Part shown: in pieces, positions 45,929 to 53,607 of the stretch
How positions within the stretch are numbered: the stretch's first letter is position 1
Layout of the letters: each line of letters begins with the position of its first letter
Assembly: GCA_003153935.1 (NCBI GenBank)
Contig: PMCA01000034.1
Coordinates: 12,682-76,681 of the forward strand
Reading direction: 5' to 3'
Length of the DNA: 64,000 nt
DNA from: Elusimicrobiota bacterium
GTDB taxonomy: Bacteria; CAYTYR01; UBA6262
Translations under genes and position numbers: made by a program
Notes under the pieces: model-generated
Seen by the model: only the letters and a program-made list of their open reading frames with translations
The model's database searches: none
What the model was told of the DNA's origin: nothing

Positions 45929-47434
45929 ATGAAGAGTCACGATAAATGGCCATTGTTCGTTTTCGAGATGGCCAATAATCATATGGGTGATGTAGTGCAC
46001 GGGATGAAGATCATCAGGGAAATCAGCCGGGTGTGCCAGGGATTTGATTTTAAATTTGCCTTTAAATTCCAATATCGGGATCTTGACACGTTCATTCATC
46101 CGGATTTCAAAAATAATCTTGAATATAAATATGTTAAAAGGTTTTCTGAGACAAAACTTAGCCAAGATCAGTTTAGAACGCTAAAGGATGAAGCGGTTAA
46201 AGAAGGTTTTGTTACTATGTGCACTCCGTTTGATGAGAATTCCGTTGATTTAATTGAAAAATTTGATTTCGACATTATTAAGATAGCCAGTTGTTCCTTC
46301 ACGGACTGGCCGCTGCTGGAAAGAATAGCAAGAACTAATAAGCCGGTTATTGCTTCGACGGCAGGCGCCTCCTTGGACGATATAGATAAAGTTGTTAGTT
46401 TTTTTACTCATCGGGACAAAGAATTTGCCTTAATGCATTGTGTCGCGGAATATCCTACTCTAAAAAATAATCTTCAATTAAATCAAATTGATTTGATGAG
46501 AGCGCGTTATCCTCAGGTCGTAGTCGGCTATTCCACTCACGAATCTCCGGATATGTATGAGGCTATCAAAGTGGCCATAGGGAAAGGGGCCAAGATATTT
46601 GAAAAACATGTTGGCGTCCAAACCGAAAAGTATAAATTGAATGATTATTCCGCTACTCCGGAGCAAGTTAAAAAATGGCTGGAGGCGGCCAGGGAAGGTT
46701 TGGAGATATGCGGGGTTTCAGGCAGCCGCATGGATTTTACGGAAAAAGAGTTATCCAGCCTGAGATCTTTAGGCAGAGGGGTTTTCGCCGCGCAAAATAT
46801 CAAAAAAGGTGAAAGAATAAACAGGCCCGAGGTATTTCTGGCCATACCTACGCAGGAAAATCAAATTATTGCCAATGATTTCTCAAAGTATGCGGAGTTT
46901 TACGCTACGGATAATATAAAGAAGAATGAGCCGATTCTTTTTAAAAATACTACTAGGATAGATAATAGAGAAAAGATTTATGCCATGGTTCAAAGCGTGA
47001 AAGAAGTTATTATGAAAAGCGGGATATTGGTCCCAAGCAGGCTGGATCTGGAAATTTCACACCATTATGGCATTGATAGGTTTTATGAATACGGATGTAC
47101 TTTAATAAATTTTGTTAACAGGGAATACTGCAAAAAACTTATAGTGGTATTGCCAGGGCAGAAGCATCCGGAACAATATCATAAGGTGAAAGAGGAAACT
47201 TTTCATGTTCTATACGGCGAGGTAATAATAATTCTTGACGGGAAAGAGCGGGTGTGCAAGCCGGGGGAAATAGTAACCGTGGAGCGCGGTATAAAACATA
47301 TATTTACCAGCAAAACCGGTGCCATAATAGAAGAAATATCTTCCACGCATTTCCAGGACGATTCATTCTATACCGCGCCGGAAATTGCCAAAAATAAAAA
47401 CAGAAAAACTCTCATTACTTACTGGTTAGGCTGA
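45929..47434 (+). CDS. NeuB-family synthase with SAF and C-terminal cupin domains
   Basis: A 501-residue three-part protein. Residues about 1-275 form a NeuB TIM barrel (A-N-N-H-M-G-D near 16, K-F-Q-Y near 45, G-Y-S-T-H-E near 194, F-E-K-H-V near 221). An SAF-like domain follows (about 280-345; R-S-L-G-R-G-V-F). Residues about 385-501 are a cupin with H-K-V-K-E-E-T-F-H and G-I-K-H-I-F. NeuB enzymes condense PEP with a six-carbon sugar. The usual G-P-D-H-x-A-S segment after E-K-H is replaced by L-N-D-Y-S-A-T, hinting at a different substrate. ATG 45929 follows GAGGGGGG. The region is visibly more A/T-rich than the his/trp part. Confidence 0.82.
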   Translation: MKSHDKWPLFVFEMANNHMGDVVHGMKIIREISRVCQGFDFKFAFKFQYRDLDTFIHPDFKNNLEYKYVKRFSETKLSQDQFRTLKDEAVKEGFVTMCTPFDENSVDLIEKFDFDIIKIASCSFTDWPLLERIARTNKPVIASTAGASLDDIDKVVSFFTHRDKEFALMHCVAEYPTLKNNLQLNQIDLMRARYPQVVVGYSTHESPDMYEAIKVAIGKGAKIFEKHVGVQTEKYKLNDYSATPEQVKKWLEAAREGLEICGVSGSRMDFTEKELSSLRSLGRGVFAAQNIKKGERINRPEVFLAIPTQENQIIANDFSKYAEFYATDNIKKNEPILFKNTTRIDNREKIYAMVQSVKEVIMKSGILVPSRLDLEISHHYGIDRFYEYGCTLINFVNREYCKKLIVVLPGQKHPEQYHKVKEETFHVLYGEVIIILDGKERVCKPGEIVTVERGIKHIFTSKTGAIIEEISSTHFQDDSFYTAPEIAKNKNRKTLITYWLG

Positions 47435-48024
47435 TGCTGACGATTGTCTGGGATGTTGATGATGTGCTTAATGACCTTATGCATGCCTGGTTTAAGCATA
47501 GCTGGTTAGCTGATCATCCAGATGGTAAAATCAGATACGAAGATTTGACGGGAAACCCGCCGCATCATTTATTAGGAATGACCAGACAACAGTATTTACG
47601 CTCACTCGATGCTTTCCGTAATTCCGCCAGGGGTCAAGCTATGCTCCCGAACGCGGCGCTTTTAAAATGGTTTCATGTTTACGGACATTTGGCCAGGCAT
47701 GTAGCTTTGACCAGCAGGCCGCTTAATACCGTGCCGCTTCTGTCGCAATGGGTTTTCCGGCATTTCGGGGTTTGGATCAGGACCTTCGCATTTGTGCCGG
47801 CGCGCGCTGATAAAGCTATTCCCTTTTATGACCGCGATAAACGCGGGTATCTGAAATGGCTGGCTAAAACCGATGTATTGGTGGATGATAGTACGGAGAA
47901 TATTAAAGACGCCAGGGATTTGGGAATAAAAGGCTTATTATATCCCAGGACCTGGAATCGAAGCGACTTGACGGTTGATCAGCTTTTAAGGATCTTGACG
48001 CAAGAGGTTAAAGCCAAAAAGTAA
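47434..48024 (+). CDS. HAD-superfamily phosphatase-like protein
   Basis: A 196-residue protein with the HAD motif I D-V-D-D-V near residue 7, a T-S-R segment near 94 as motif II and a motif III/IV-like V-L-V-D-D-S near 150. This resembles small nucleotidase or sugar-phosphate phosphatases. Its ATG overlaps the stop of the NeuB-cupin gene by one base. By analogy with nonulosonate-9-phosphate phosphatases, it could dephosphorylate the upstream product, but this is inference. Confidence 0.7.
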   Translation: MLTIVWDVDDVLNDLMHAWFKHSWLADHPDGKIRYEDLTGNPPHHLLGMTRQQYLRSLDAFRNSARGQAMLPNAALLKWFHVYGHLARHVALTSRPLNTVPLLSQWVFRHFGVWIRTFAFVPARADKAIPFYDRDKRGYLKWLAKTDVLVDDSTENIKDARDLGIKGLLYPRTWNRSDLTVDQLLRILTQEVKAKK

Positions 48025-48032
48025 AGGAAACC

Positions 48033-49832
48033 ATGATTAAATTATCCGACTATGTAATCAAATTTGTGGCAGAACAAAAAGTTAAACACATTTTCATGTT
48101 TCCCGGCGGCGGCGCCATGCATTTAGTTGATTCCGCCGGTAAATGTCCGGGTTTGGAATTTGTCTGTAACCTGCATGAACAGGCTTGCGCTATTTGTGCC
48201 GAGGCTTACAGCCAGTGTTCCGGCAATTTGGGGGTCGCTTTGGTGACCACCGGCCCTGGCGGCACTAATGCTGTTACCGGTGTAGCCGGAGCCTGGATCG
48301 ATTCAACGCCAATGATGATTTTCTCCGGGCAGGTTAAAAGGGCCGACCTGGCTGCCGGCCGCGGGGTACGCCAGATGGGTCCGCAGGAGATAGACATCAT
48401 TTCTATAGTTAAGCCAATTACTAAGTACGCCGTTACGGTAGATGATCCTGAAGATATCCGTTATCACTTGGAAAAGGCGTTGTCTCTGGCTAAAAGCGGG
48501 CGGCCGGGTCCGGTATGGCTGGATATCCCGTTAGACGTGCAATCAGCAATGGTCGATGAAAGAAGATTGAAAAGTTTTTCGCCTAAAGAGAAACCCAGGC
48601 TCACTAAGGCATTACGCGGTAAAATTACCAAAGCGATAGGACTTATTAATCAGGCTCAGCGGCCGGTGATAATTGCCGGTAACGGCGTGCGTTTAGCCGG
48701 CGCGTTAGCTGATTTTCGTGCACTTGCTGATTTTTTGGATATACCGGTGCTAACTACCTGGAAGGCTATTGATTTTCTTCCCCAGGATCACCGTTTATAT
48801 GCCGGCCGGCCAGGCATAATAGGACAACGCGGGGCTAATTTTGTACAACAGAACAGCGATTGCCTGATTATGCTGGGTGCGCGCATGGATCTTTTACAAT
48901 TAGCTTTTGACCATAAACATTTCGCTCGCGCAGCCAAAAAAATAATGGTGGAAATCGATCCCAATGAGATCAAAAAAATGACTGCTAAAATAGATTTGCC
49001 CATTTGCGCTGACGCGGGTTTAGCCATCAGGGAGTTTTTAAGAGCCGGAAAGAAGATAAAATCGCCGGATCGTTCACCCTGGATAAACCGCTGCCAGGAA
49101 TGGAACAAAGAATATCCCGTTATATTGCCGCAATATTGGGAAGAGGAGGATATAGTTAATGTTTATGTCCTGATCGATGTCCTATCCGACGCCTTAACCA
49201 AAAAAGACGTGGTAGTCCCGGGCAGCTCAGGCCAGTGCAGCGAAATATTTATGCAGTCATTCAGGGTCAAAGAGGGCCAACGTATTTTAAACACTCCGGG
49301 TTTAGGCGCCATGGGGTTTGGTTTGCCGGCCAGTATAGGCGCCTGTTTAGCTGCTGGCCAGCGCCGGACCATATGTATCAACGGCGACGGCGGTTTCCAA
49401 TTGAACATCCAGGAACTGGAAACCGTGCGCAGGTTAAATCTGCCCATAAAATATTTTATTTTAAATAATCACGGATACGCTTCGATCAAAGCTACCCAGA
49501 AAAATAGTTTTTCCGGGCATTATGTAGCCTGCGATGTTGCCAGCGGTTTAAGCCTGCCTGATATCGCCAAGTTAGCCAAGGCTTACGATATTAAGACCGC
49601 TAGCCTGGAAAATCATACTAATATCAGGGAAAAGATAAGGGAAATATTAGAAACCCCCGGTCCGGTTATCTGCAATGTTAATGTTTCTATAAGCCAGACG
49701 GTGGCGCCAAAAGTCATTTCCAAATTGAACCCCGACGGCTCCGTAGTATCGAAGCCCATGGAAGACATGTGGCCGTTTCTTGACCGTGAAGAGTTTAAGA
49801 AAAACATGATCATAAAGCCCTTAAAAGAATAA
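48033..49832 (+). CDS. Thiamine-diphosphate enzyme, acetolactate synthase-like (YerE-like candidate)
   Basis: A 599-residue protein in three ThDP-family domains: an N-terminal Pyr domain with the catalytic glutamate in H-E-Q-A near residue 50 and V-T-T-G-P-G-G-T-N near 71, a middle FAD/DHS-like domain, and a C-terminal PP domain with G-D-G-G-F-Q-L-N ... N-N (ThDP motif) near 451-478. It is single and catalytic-subunit-like, with no regulatory subunit nearby. Between rfbG and rfbH, the best-known parallel is YerE, which adds an acetyl-derived two-carbon unit to CDP-3,6-dideoxy-4-ketoglucose. Ordinary acetolactate synthase is less likely in this context but not excluded. Confidence 0.8.
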   Translation: MIKLSDYVIKFVAEQKVKHIFMFPGGGAMHLVDSAGKCPGLEFVCNLHEQACAICAEAYSQCSGNLGVALVTTGPGGTNAVTGVAGAWIDSTPMMIFSGQVKRADLAAGRGVRQMGPQEIDIISIVKPITKYAVTVDDPEDIRYHLEKALSLAKSGRPGPVWLDIPLDVQSAMVDERRLKSFSPKEKPRLTKALRGKITKAIGLINQAQRPVIIAGNGVRLAGALADFRALADFLDIPVLTTWKAIDFLPQDHRLYAGRPGIIGQRGANFVQQNSDCLIMLGARMDLLQLAFDHKHFARAAKKIMVEIDPNEIKKMTAKIDLPICADAGLAIREFLRAGKKIKSPDRSPWINRCQEWNKEYPVILPQYWEEEDIVNVYVLIDVLSDALTKKDVVVPGSSGQCSEIFMQSFRVKEGQRILNTPGLGAMGFGLPASIGACLAAGQRRTICINGDGGFQLNIQELETVRRLNLPIKYFILNNHGYASIKATQKNSFSGHYVACDVASGLSLPDIAKLAKAYDIKTASLENHTNIREKIREILETPGPVICNVNVSISQTVAPKVISKLNPDGSVVSKPMEDMWPFLDREEFKKNMIIKPLKE

Positions 49833-49884
49833 GAAAACCGTTTATCCGTGCGCGGCAGTAATTCATATGATAAAGAGGTAATTT

Positions 49885-50763
49885 GTGCGAGTATTTTTAA
49901 CCGGAGGGTCGGGATTTACCGGCCGTAATTTGCTTGAGCAGATGCGGGGCCGCTATGAAATACTGGCTCCCGGGCATAAAGAACTGGAATTGCTTGATGA
50001 GGATGCAGTCAAAAGTTTTATTAAAGGGAATAAAATTGATGTAGTAGTACATGCGGCTATTAAGCCGTTGCATCGCAATGCCAAAGACACGGTTGATTTA
50101 GTTAACAATAATATCCGGATATTTTTTAATATAGCCCGCAATAACGCATATTTTAAAAAGATGGTCTATATAAGCTCGGGTGCTATTTACGATAAACGTT
50201 ATTATCAACCTAAAATGAAAGAGGATTATTTTGATGCGCACGTGCCGGCTGATGATACGGGGTTGTATAAATATGCCGTGGCAAAATATATCGAGAAAGC
50301 TGATAATATAACAGAATTGCGGCCGTTCGGCATTTTCGGTAAAAACGAAGATTACGCTATCAGGTTTATTTCCAATATGATCTGCAAGGCTATTTTTGAT
50401 CTGCCTTTGACCATGCACCAGAACCGCAGGTTTGATTACCTGTATGTCAATGATCTGTCCCAGGTGGTCGAATATTTCATTGAACATAACGGCCGGTATA
50501 AAGCCTATAACGTTACGCCGGATGATTCCATAGAACTGTATCAATTGGCGCAGCTGGTATTGAGAGTTGCCGGAAAAGACTTGCCGATAGCGGTAGTCAG
50601 GGAAGATATGGGACCGGAATACACTGGGGATAACACCCGGTTGCGTAAGGAGATGCCGGGTGTCCTGTTTACTCCGTTCGAAACCGCGGTAAAGGAATTG
50701 TATGATTGGTATCTTGCCAACCGGCAAATGATCGATAAAAATGTGTTGCTGGTGGATAAGTAA
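49885..50763 (+). CDS. NAD-dependent epimerase/reductase (extended SDR)
   Basis: A 292-residue SDR with F-L-T-G-G-S-G-F-T-G-R-N near the start, S-S-G-A near residue 95 and the Y-A-V-A-K pair near 131, followed by R-P-F-G-I-F-G. Its place after the ThDP enzyme suggests a C4-ketoreductase finishing a CDP-dideoxysugar (YerF- or RfbJ-like role), but the sequence does not prove it. GTG 49885 has AGAGG at 49873-49877. Confidence 0.75.
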   Translation: MRVFLTGGSGFTGRNLLEQMRGRYEILAPGHKELELLDEDAVKSFIKGNKIDVVVHAAIKPLHRNAKDTVDLVNNNIRIFFNIARNNAYFKKMVYISSGAIYDKRYYQPKMKEDYFDAHVPADDTGLYKYAVAKYIEKADNITELRPFGIFGKNEDYAIRFISNMICKAIFDLPLTMHQNRRFDYLYVNDLSQVVEYFIEHNGRYKAYNVTPDDSIELYQLAQLVLRVAGKDLPIAVVREDMGPEYTGDNTRLRKEMPGVLFTPFETAVKELYDWYLANRQMIDKNVLLVDK

Positions 50764-50792
50764 GGGGAAATCTATGAAACAAGAAAAGATCC
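50762..50792 (+). repeat. Direct repeat upstream of gtrA (copy of the rfbH start region)
   Basis: A 31 bp stretch containing AAGGGGA, an ATG and the first codons matches 51274-51304 at 27 of 31 positions. Here it encodes a 7-codon reading frame (M-K-Q-E-K-I-Q, ATG 50774, stop 50795-50797) whose stop overlaps the gtrA start. Confidence 0.75.
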
Positions 50793-50793
50793 A

Positions 50794-51264
50794 ATGAACC
50801 GTTTTAAGGAGAAATTAGCGCAGGTAAGCGGTAACCATGGGATGAAAATGCGTTTTGCCATGGTGGGCGCCTGGAATACGGTTTTTGGTTACGGCGTGTT
50901 TTGGTTTTTGGATAATTTTTTCGCTGCTAATTTGAAATCACGAGTTGCGGCCTATATGTGGGCAACTGCGCTTAGCCAGGTTACAGCAGTTATTAATGCG
51001 TTCATTTTTCATAAATATGTAACCTTTAAATCACAGGTTAGAGGTTCGGGAATTGTACTAGAATTCTTTCGTTTCTGTTTGACATACGTAGTTACTTTTT
51101 TTCTGGGTCTGTTATTAATGCCCTTTTTTGTGGAAGTGTTTTCTTTCGATCCGAAAGTATCCGCCGCCTTAATTATTGCCATTTGCACGGCAGTTAGCTA
51201 TTTTGGGCATTTTAAGTTTTCCTTTAATCAACCAGGTAAAAACAAAGGGACAGGCGATCAGTAG
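50794..51264 (+). CDS. GtrA family flippase-like membrane protein
   Basis: A 156-residue protein with four membrane segments (about residues 20-40, 47-68, 85-108, 119-137) and the GtrA-type F-A-x-V-G-A-W-N-T-V-F-G-Y-G near the start. GtrA proteins help transfer lipid-linked sugars across the inner membrane for later attachment to surface polymers. No good ribosome binding site directly precedes ATG 50794. A 7-codon mini-frame with a strong site ends in an ATGA overlap with it, suggesting coupled translation. The gene is bracketed by the 31 bp direct repeat. A GtrB-type glycosyltransferase lies two genes on. Confidence 0.88.
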   Translation: MNRFKEKLAQVSGNHGMKMRFAMVGAWNTVFGYGVFWFLDNFFAANLKSRVAAYMWATALSQVTAVINAFIFHKYVTFKSQVRGSGIVLEFFRFCLTYVVTFFLGLLLMPFFVEVFSFDPKVSAALIIAICTAVSYFGHFKFSFNQPGKNKGTGDQ

Positions 51265-51273
51265 ATAAGCAAA

Positions 51274-51304
51274 GGGGAAGTCTATGAGTCAGGAAAAGAT
51301 CCTG
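51274..51304 (+). repeat. Direct repeat at the rfbH start
   Basis: This is the partner of 50762-50792 (27/31 identical). It contains the AAGGGGA ribosome binding site, ATG 51284 and the first codons of rfbH (M-S-Q-E-K-I-L). This copy leads into a full gene, so it is the probable original. Confidence 0.75.
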
Positions 51305-52594
51305 CGTAATGAGATCCGGAAATTGGTGAAAAAATATTACGCGGTTAAACCTAAAGAAAGGTTTATTCCCGGCCAGACGTACGTTAATTATGCCGGCCGC
51401 GTATATGATGAAAAAGAATTAGTTTCGCTGGTGGATTCGTCTTTAGATTTCTGGCTTACCGCTGATAAATATGCCAGGGAGTTCGAACGAAAACTGGCTG
51501 CTTTCCTGGGAGTTAAATATACGCTGCTGACTAATTCCGGTTCCTCGGCTAATTTATTGGCTATTTCCGCCCTAACTTCACCCTTGCTTAAAGAAAGACA
51601 ATTGAAACCGGGTGATGAAGTGATAACCACGGCCTGCGGTTTTCCTACTACCTTGAATCCGATCCTGCAAAATAACCTGGTCCCGGTTTTCATCGATGTC
51701 GAGCTGGGAACATATAATATCAGGACTGACCTGCTGGAAAAAGCCCTTAGTGGGAAAACTAAGGCTGTTTTCGTGCCACATACTTTGGGAAATCCTGCAG
51801 CTATAGAGGTTATTTCCAGTTTTTGCCGCAAACATAACCTGTGGTTCGTGGAAGACAATTCCGACGCTCTCGGGTCAAAGTATAAAGGAAAATATACCGG
51901 AACCTTCGGCCATATCTCTACGTTTAGTTTCTACCCCGCGCATCATATCACCATGGGGGAGGGCGGCGCTTTAGCCACTAATGATCCTTTGTTACGGCGA
52001 ATAATTTTATCTTTCAGGGATTGGGGCCGTGATTGCTGGTGCGAGCCGGGTCATGATGAAACATGCCAGCGGAGATTTTCCTGGCAATTGGGCCAGCTCC
52101 CGTTCGGATATGACCATAAATATATATATTCGCATATCGGGTATAACCTGAAGGTGACTGATATGCAGGCTGCCATAGGGGTAGCCCAGTTGAAAAAATT
52201 GCCGGCCTTCATCAGGGCCCGGAAAGATAATTTTGCGTATCTGAGCAAAATATTCAAGAAACATGATAATTATTTTGTCCTGCCACAACCTACCAGGCAC
52301 GCTGATCCGAGCTGGTTCGGTTTTCCGATAATGGTGAAAGATAAAGCTCCTTTTATCAGGGCAGACATCGTCAACCACCTGGAGAAGAACAAAATTGCCA
52401 CCCGCATGCTTTTTGGAGGGAATTTAACCAAACAGCCAGCCTATGCAAATGTGAAATACAGGATAGCGGGAAAACTAGATAATACTGATATGGTGATGAA
52501 TAACTTATTCTGGATAGGCGTCTATCCCGGCATAACCAAAGAAAAACTGTCGTATATTAACAAAATCATCATTGAATTTATGGAGCAACTATGA
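51284..52594 (+). CDS. rfbH: CDP-4-keto-6-deoxyglucose 3-dehydrase (E1), RfbH/DdhC family
   Basis: A 436-residue protein of the PMP/[2Fe-2S] dehydrase family that removes the C3 hydroxyl to form CDP-3,6-dideoxyhexoses. The PLP-lysine position is histidine (H220, in P-A-H-H-I-T-M-G), as required for the dehydrase rather than aminotransferase reaction. Three expected cluster cysteines are C251, C253 and C261 (C-W-C-E-P-G-H ... T-C). The fourth, normally at 193 in E-D-N-C-D-A-L-G, is serine here (E-D-N-S-D-A-L-G). The E3 reductase partner (RfbI type) is not in the window. Its start overlaps a duplicated copy of its own leader. Confidence 0.9.
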   Translation: MSQEKILRNEIRKLVKKYYAVKPKERFIPGQTYVNYAGRVYDEKELVSLVDSSLDFWLTADKYAREFERKLAAFLGVKYTLLTNSGSSANLLAISALTSPLLKERQLKPGDEVITTACGFPTTLNPILQNNLVPVFIDVELGTYNIRTDLLEKALSGKTKAVFVPHTLGNPAAIEVISSFCRKHNLWFVEDNSDALGSKYKGKYTGTFGHISTFSFYPAHHITMGEGGALATNDPLLRRIILSFRDWGRDCWCEPGHDETCQRRFSWQLGQLPFGYDHKYIYSHIGYNLKVTDMQAAIGVAQLKKLPAFIRARKDNFAYLSKIFKKHDNYFVLPQPTRHADPSWFGFPIMVKDKAPFIRADIVNHLEKNKIATRMLFGGNLTKQPAYANVKYRIAGKLDNTDMVMNNLFWIGVYPGITKEKLSYINKIIIEFMEQL

Positions 52595-53523
52595 AAAAGA
52601 TATCGATCATTTCCGGAGTCTATAATGAGGAGCAGACCGTAAACGAGGTGTATGAAGTAATTAAAGGCATATTTGCCGGCTTAAAAGGCAAGTATAACTA
52701 TGAACACATTTTCTTGGATAACTGTAGTACTGATAATACCTTGAAAATCCTCAAAGAGATAGCCGGCAGGGATAAGAACATCAAAATCTTATCTTACTCT
52801 AAAAATTTTGGACCGATAAAAAGCGGATTTGTGGGTTTTGTGCACGCCACTGGCGATGCGGTTATTGGGTATGAAGCCAATCTAAAAGACCCTCCAGAAC
52901 TAATTACTGAATTTATTAAATACTGGGAAGACGGCTATGAAGTAGTCTATGGCGTGAGGAATAAAACGCAGGATAATTTCCTGATGCTGTTCATGCGCAA
53001 GCTGTTTTATAAACTGGTTGATCTGTTGAGTGACGAACCATTACCGCAGAATGTCGGTGGATTCAGTTTGGTGGATCGCCAAGTGGTGAACGAACTGGTT
53101 AAAATTAACGATTATAAACCCTATGTCCGCGGGTTGATCAGCACTATCGGCTTCAAGCAGATCGGCATAAACTATGAAAGAAGGGCCAGGCCCCGGGGCA
53201 GCTCAAAGAGTAATTTAGGATACTTAGTGGACTTCGCAATCAATGCTTTCGTCAGCTATTCCATCGTGCCGATCAGATTTTGCACTTATCTGGGCATAGT
53301 GCTGGCTAGTTTAAGTTTCCTGCTGGCTGCCGCCTATGCTATTATCAAAATGTTTATCTGGAACATCCAGGCTCCCGGCATTGCCACAGTTATTGTGCTT
53401 ATCTTGTTTTTCTCTGGCATACAGTTGTTCTTCCTTGGGGTGATCGGCGAATATATCGGGGCCATTCATTCACAGGTGCGCCAGAAGCCTTTTGTGGTCA
53501 TCAAAGAGAAAATAAATATTTAA
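52591..53523 (+). CDS. Family 2 glycosyltransferase, GtrB/DPM1-like
   Basis: A 310-residue protein with an N-terminal GT-A domain (V-Y-N-E-E near residue 9, D-N-C-S-T-D near 43, and an E-x-N-L-K-D-P segment near 93 in place of the usual D-A-D-L-Q-D-P) and two C-terminal membrane helices (about 230-253 and 262-285). It is typical of bactoprenyl-glucosyltransferases that work with GtrA. It overlaps rfbH by ATGA. The substrate is probably one of the nucleotide sugars made by this locus. Confidence 0.88.
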   Translation: MKKISIISGVYNEEQTVNEVYEVIKGIFAGLKGKYNYEHIFLDNCSTDNTLKILKEIAGRDKNIKILSYSKNFGPIKSGFVGFVHATGDAVIGYEANLKDPPELITEFIKYWEDGYEVVYGVRNKTQDNFLMLFMRKLFYKLVDLLSDEPLPQNVGGFSLVDRQVVNELVKINDYKPYVRGLISTIGFKQIGINYERRARPRGSSKSNLGYLVDFAINAFVSYSIVPIRFCTYLGIVLASLSFLLAAAYAIIKMFIWNIQAPGIATVIVLILFFSGIQLFFLGVIGEYIGAIHSQVRQKPFVVIKEKINI

Positions 53524-53542
53524 AGTAAGAATACGATGATAA

Positions 53543-53571
53543 TTGACAGTTGCCGTTTTTTGGGCTATAAT
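53543..53571 (+). promoter_or_regulatory. Consensus sigma70-type promoter
   Basis: TTGACA (53543-53548) and TATAAT (53566-53571) are both perfect hexamers with a 17-base spacer, in the 84 bp gap before the Wzz-type gene. Initiation near 53578 would give a leader of about 30 nt containing GGGAGGGGA. It is the strongest promoter match in the window. Confidence 0.8.
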
Positions 53572-53607
53572 GTTCATTATTTGAACGTAACTTAAAGGGA
53601 GGGGAAA

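Noticed and set aside
48033-49832. Housekeeping acetolactate synthase (ilvB)
   Set aside because: There is no regulatory subunit or other branched-chain amino acid genes nearby, and the setting is a CDP-sugar block; kept as YerE-like candidate with the alternative stated.
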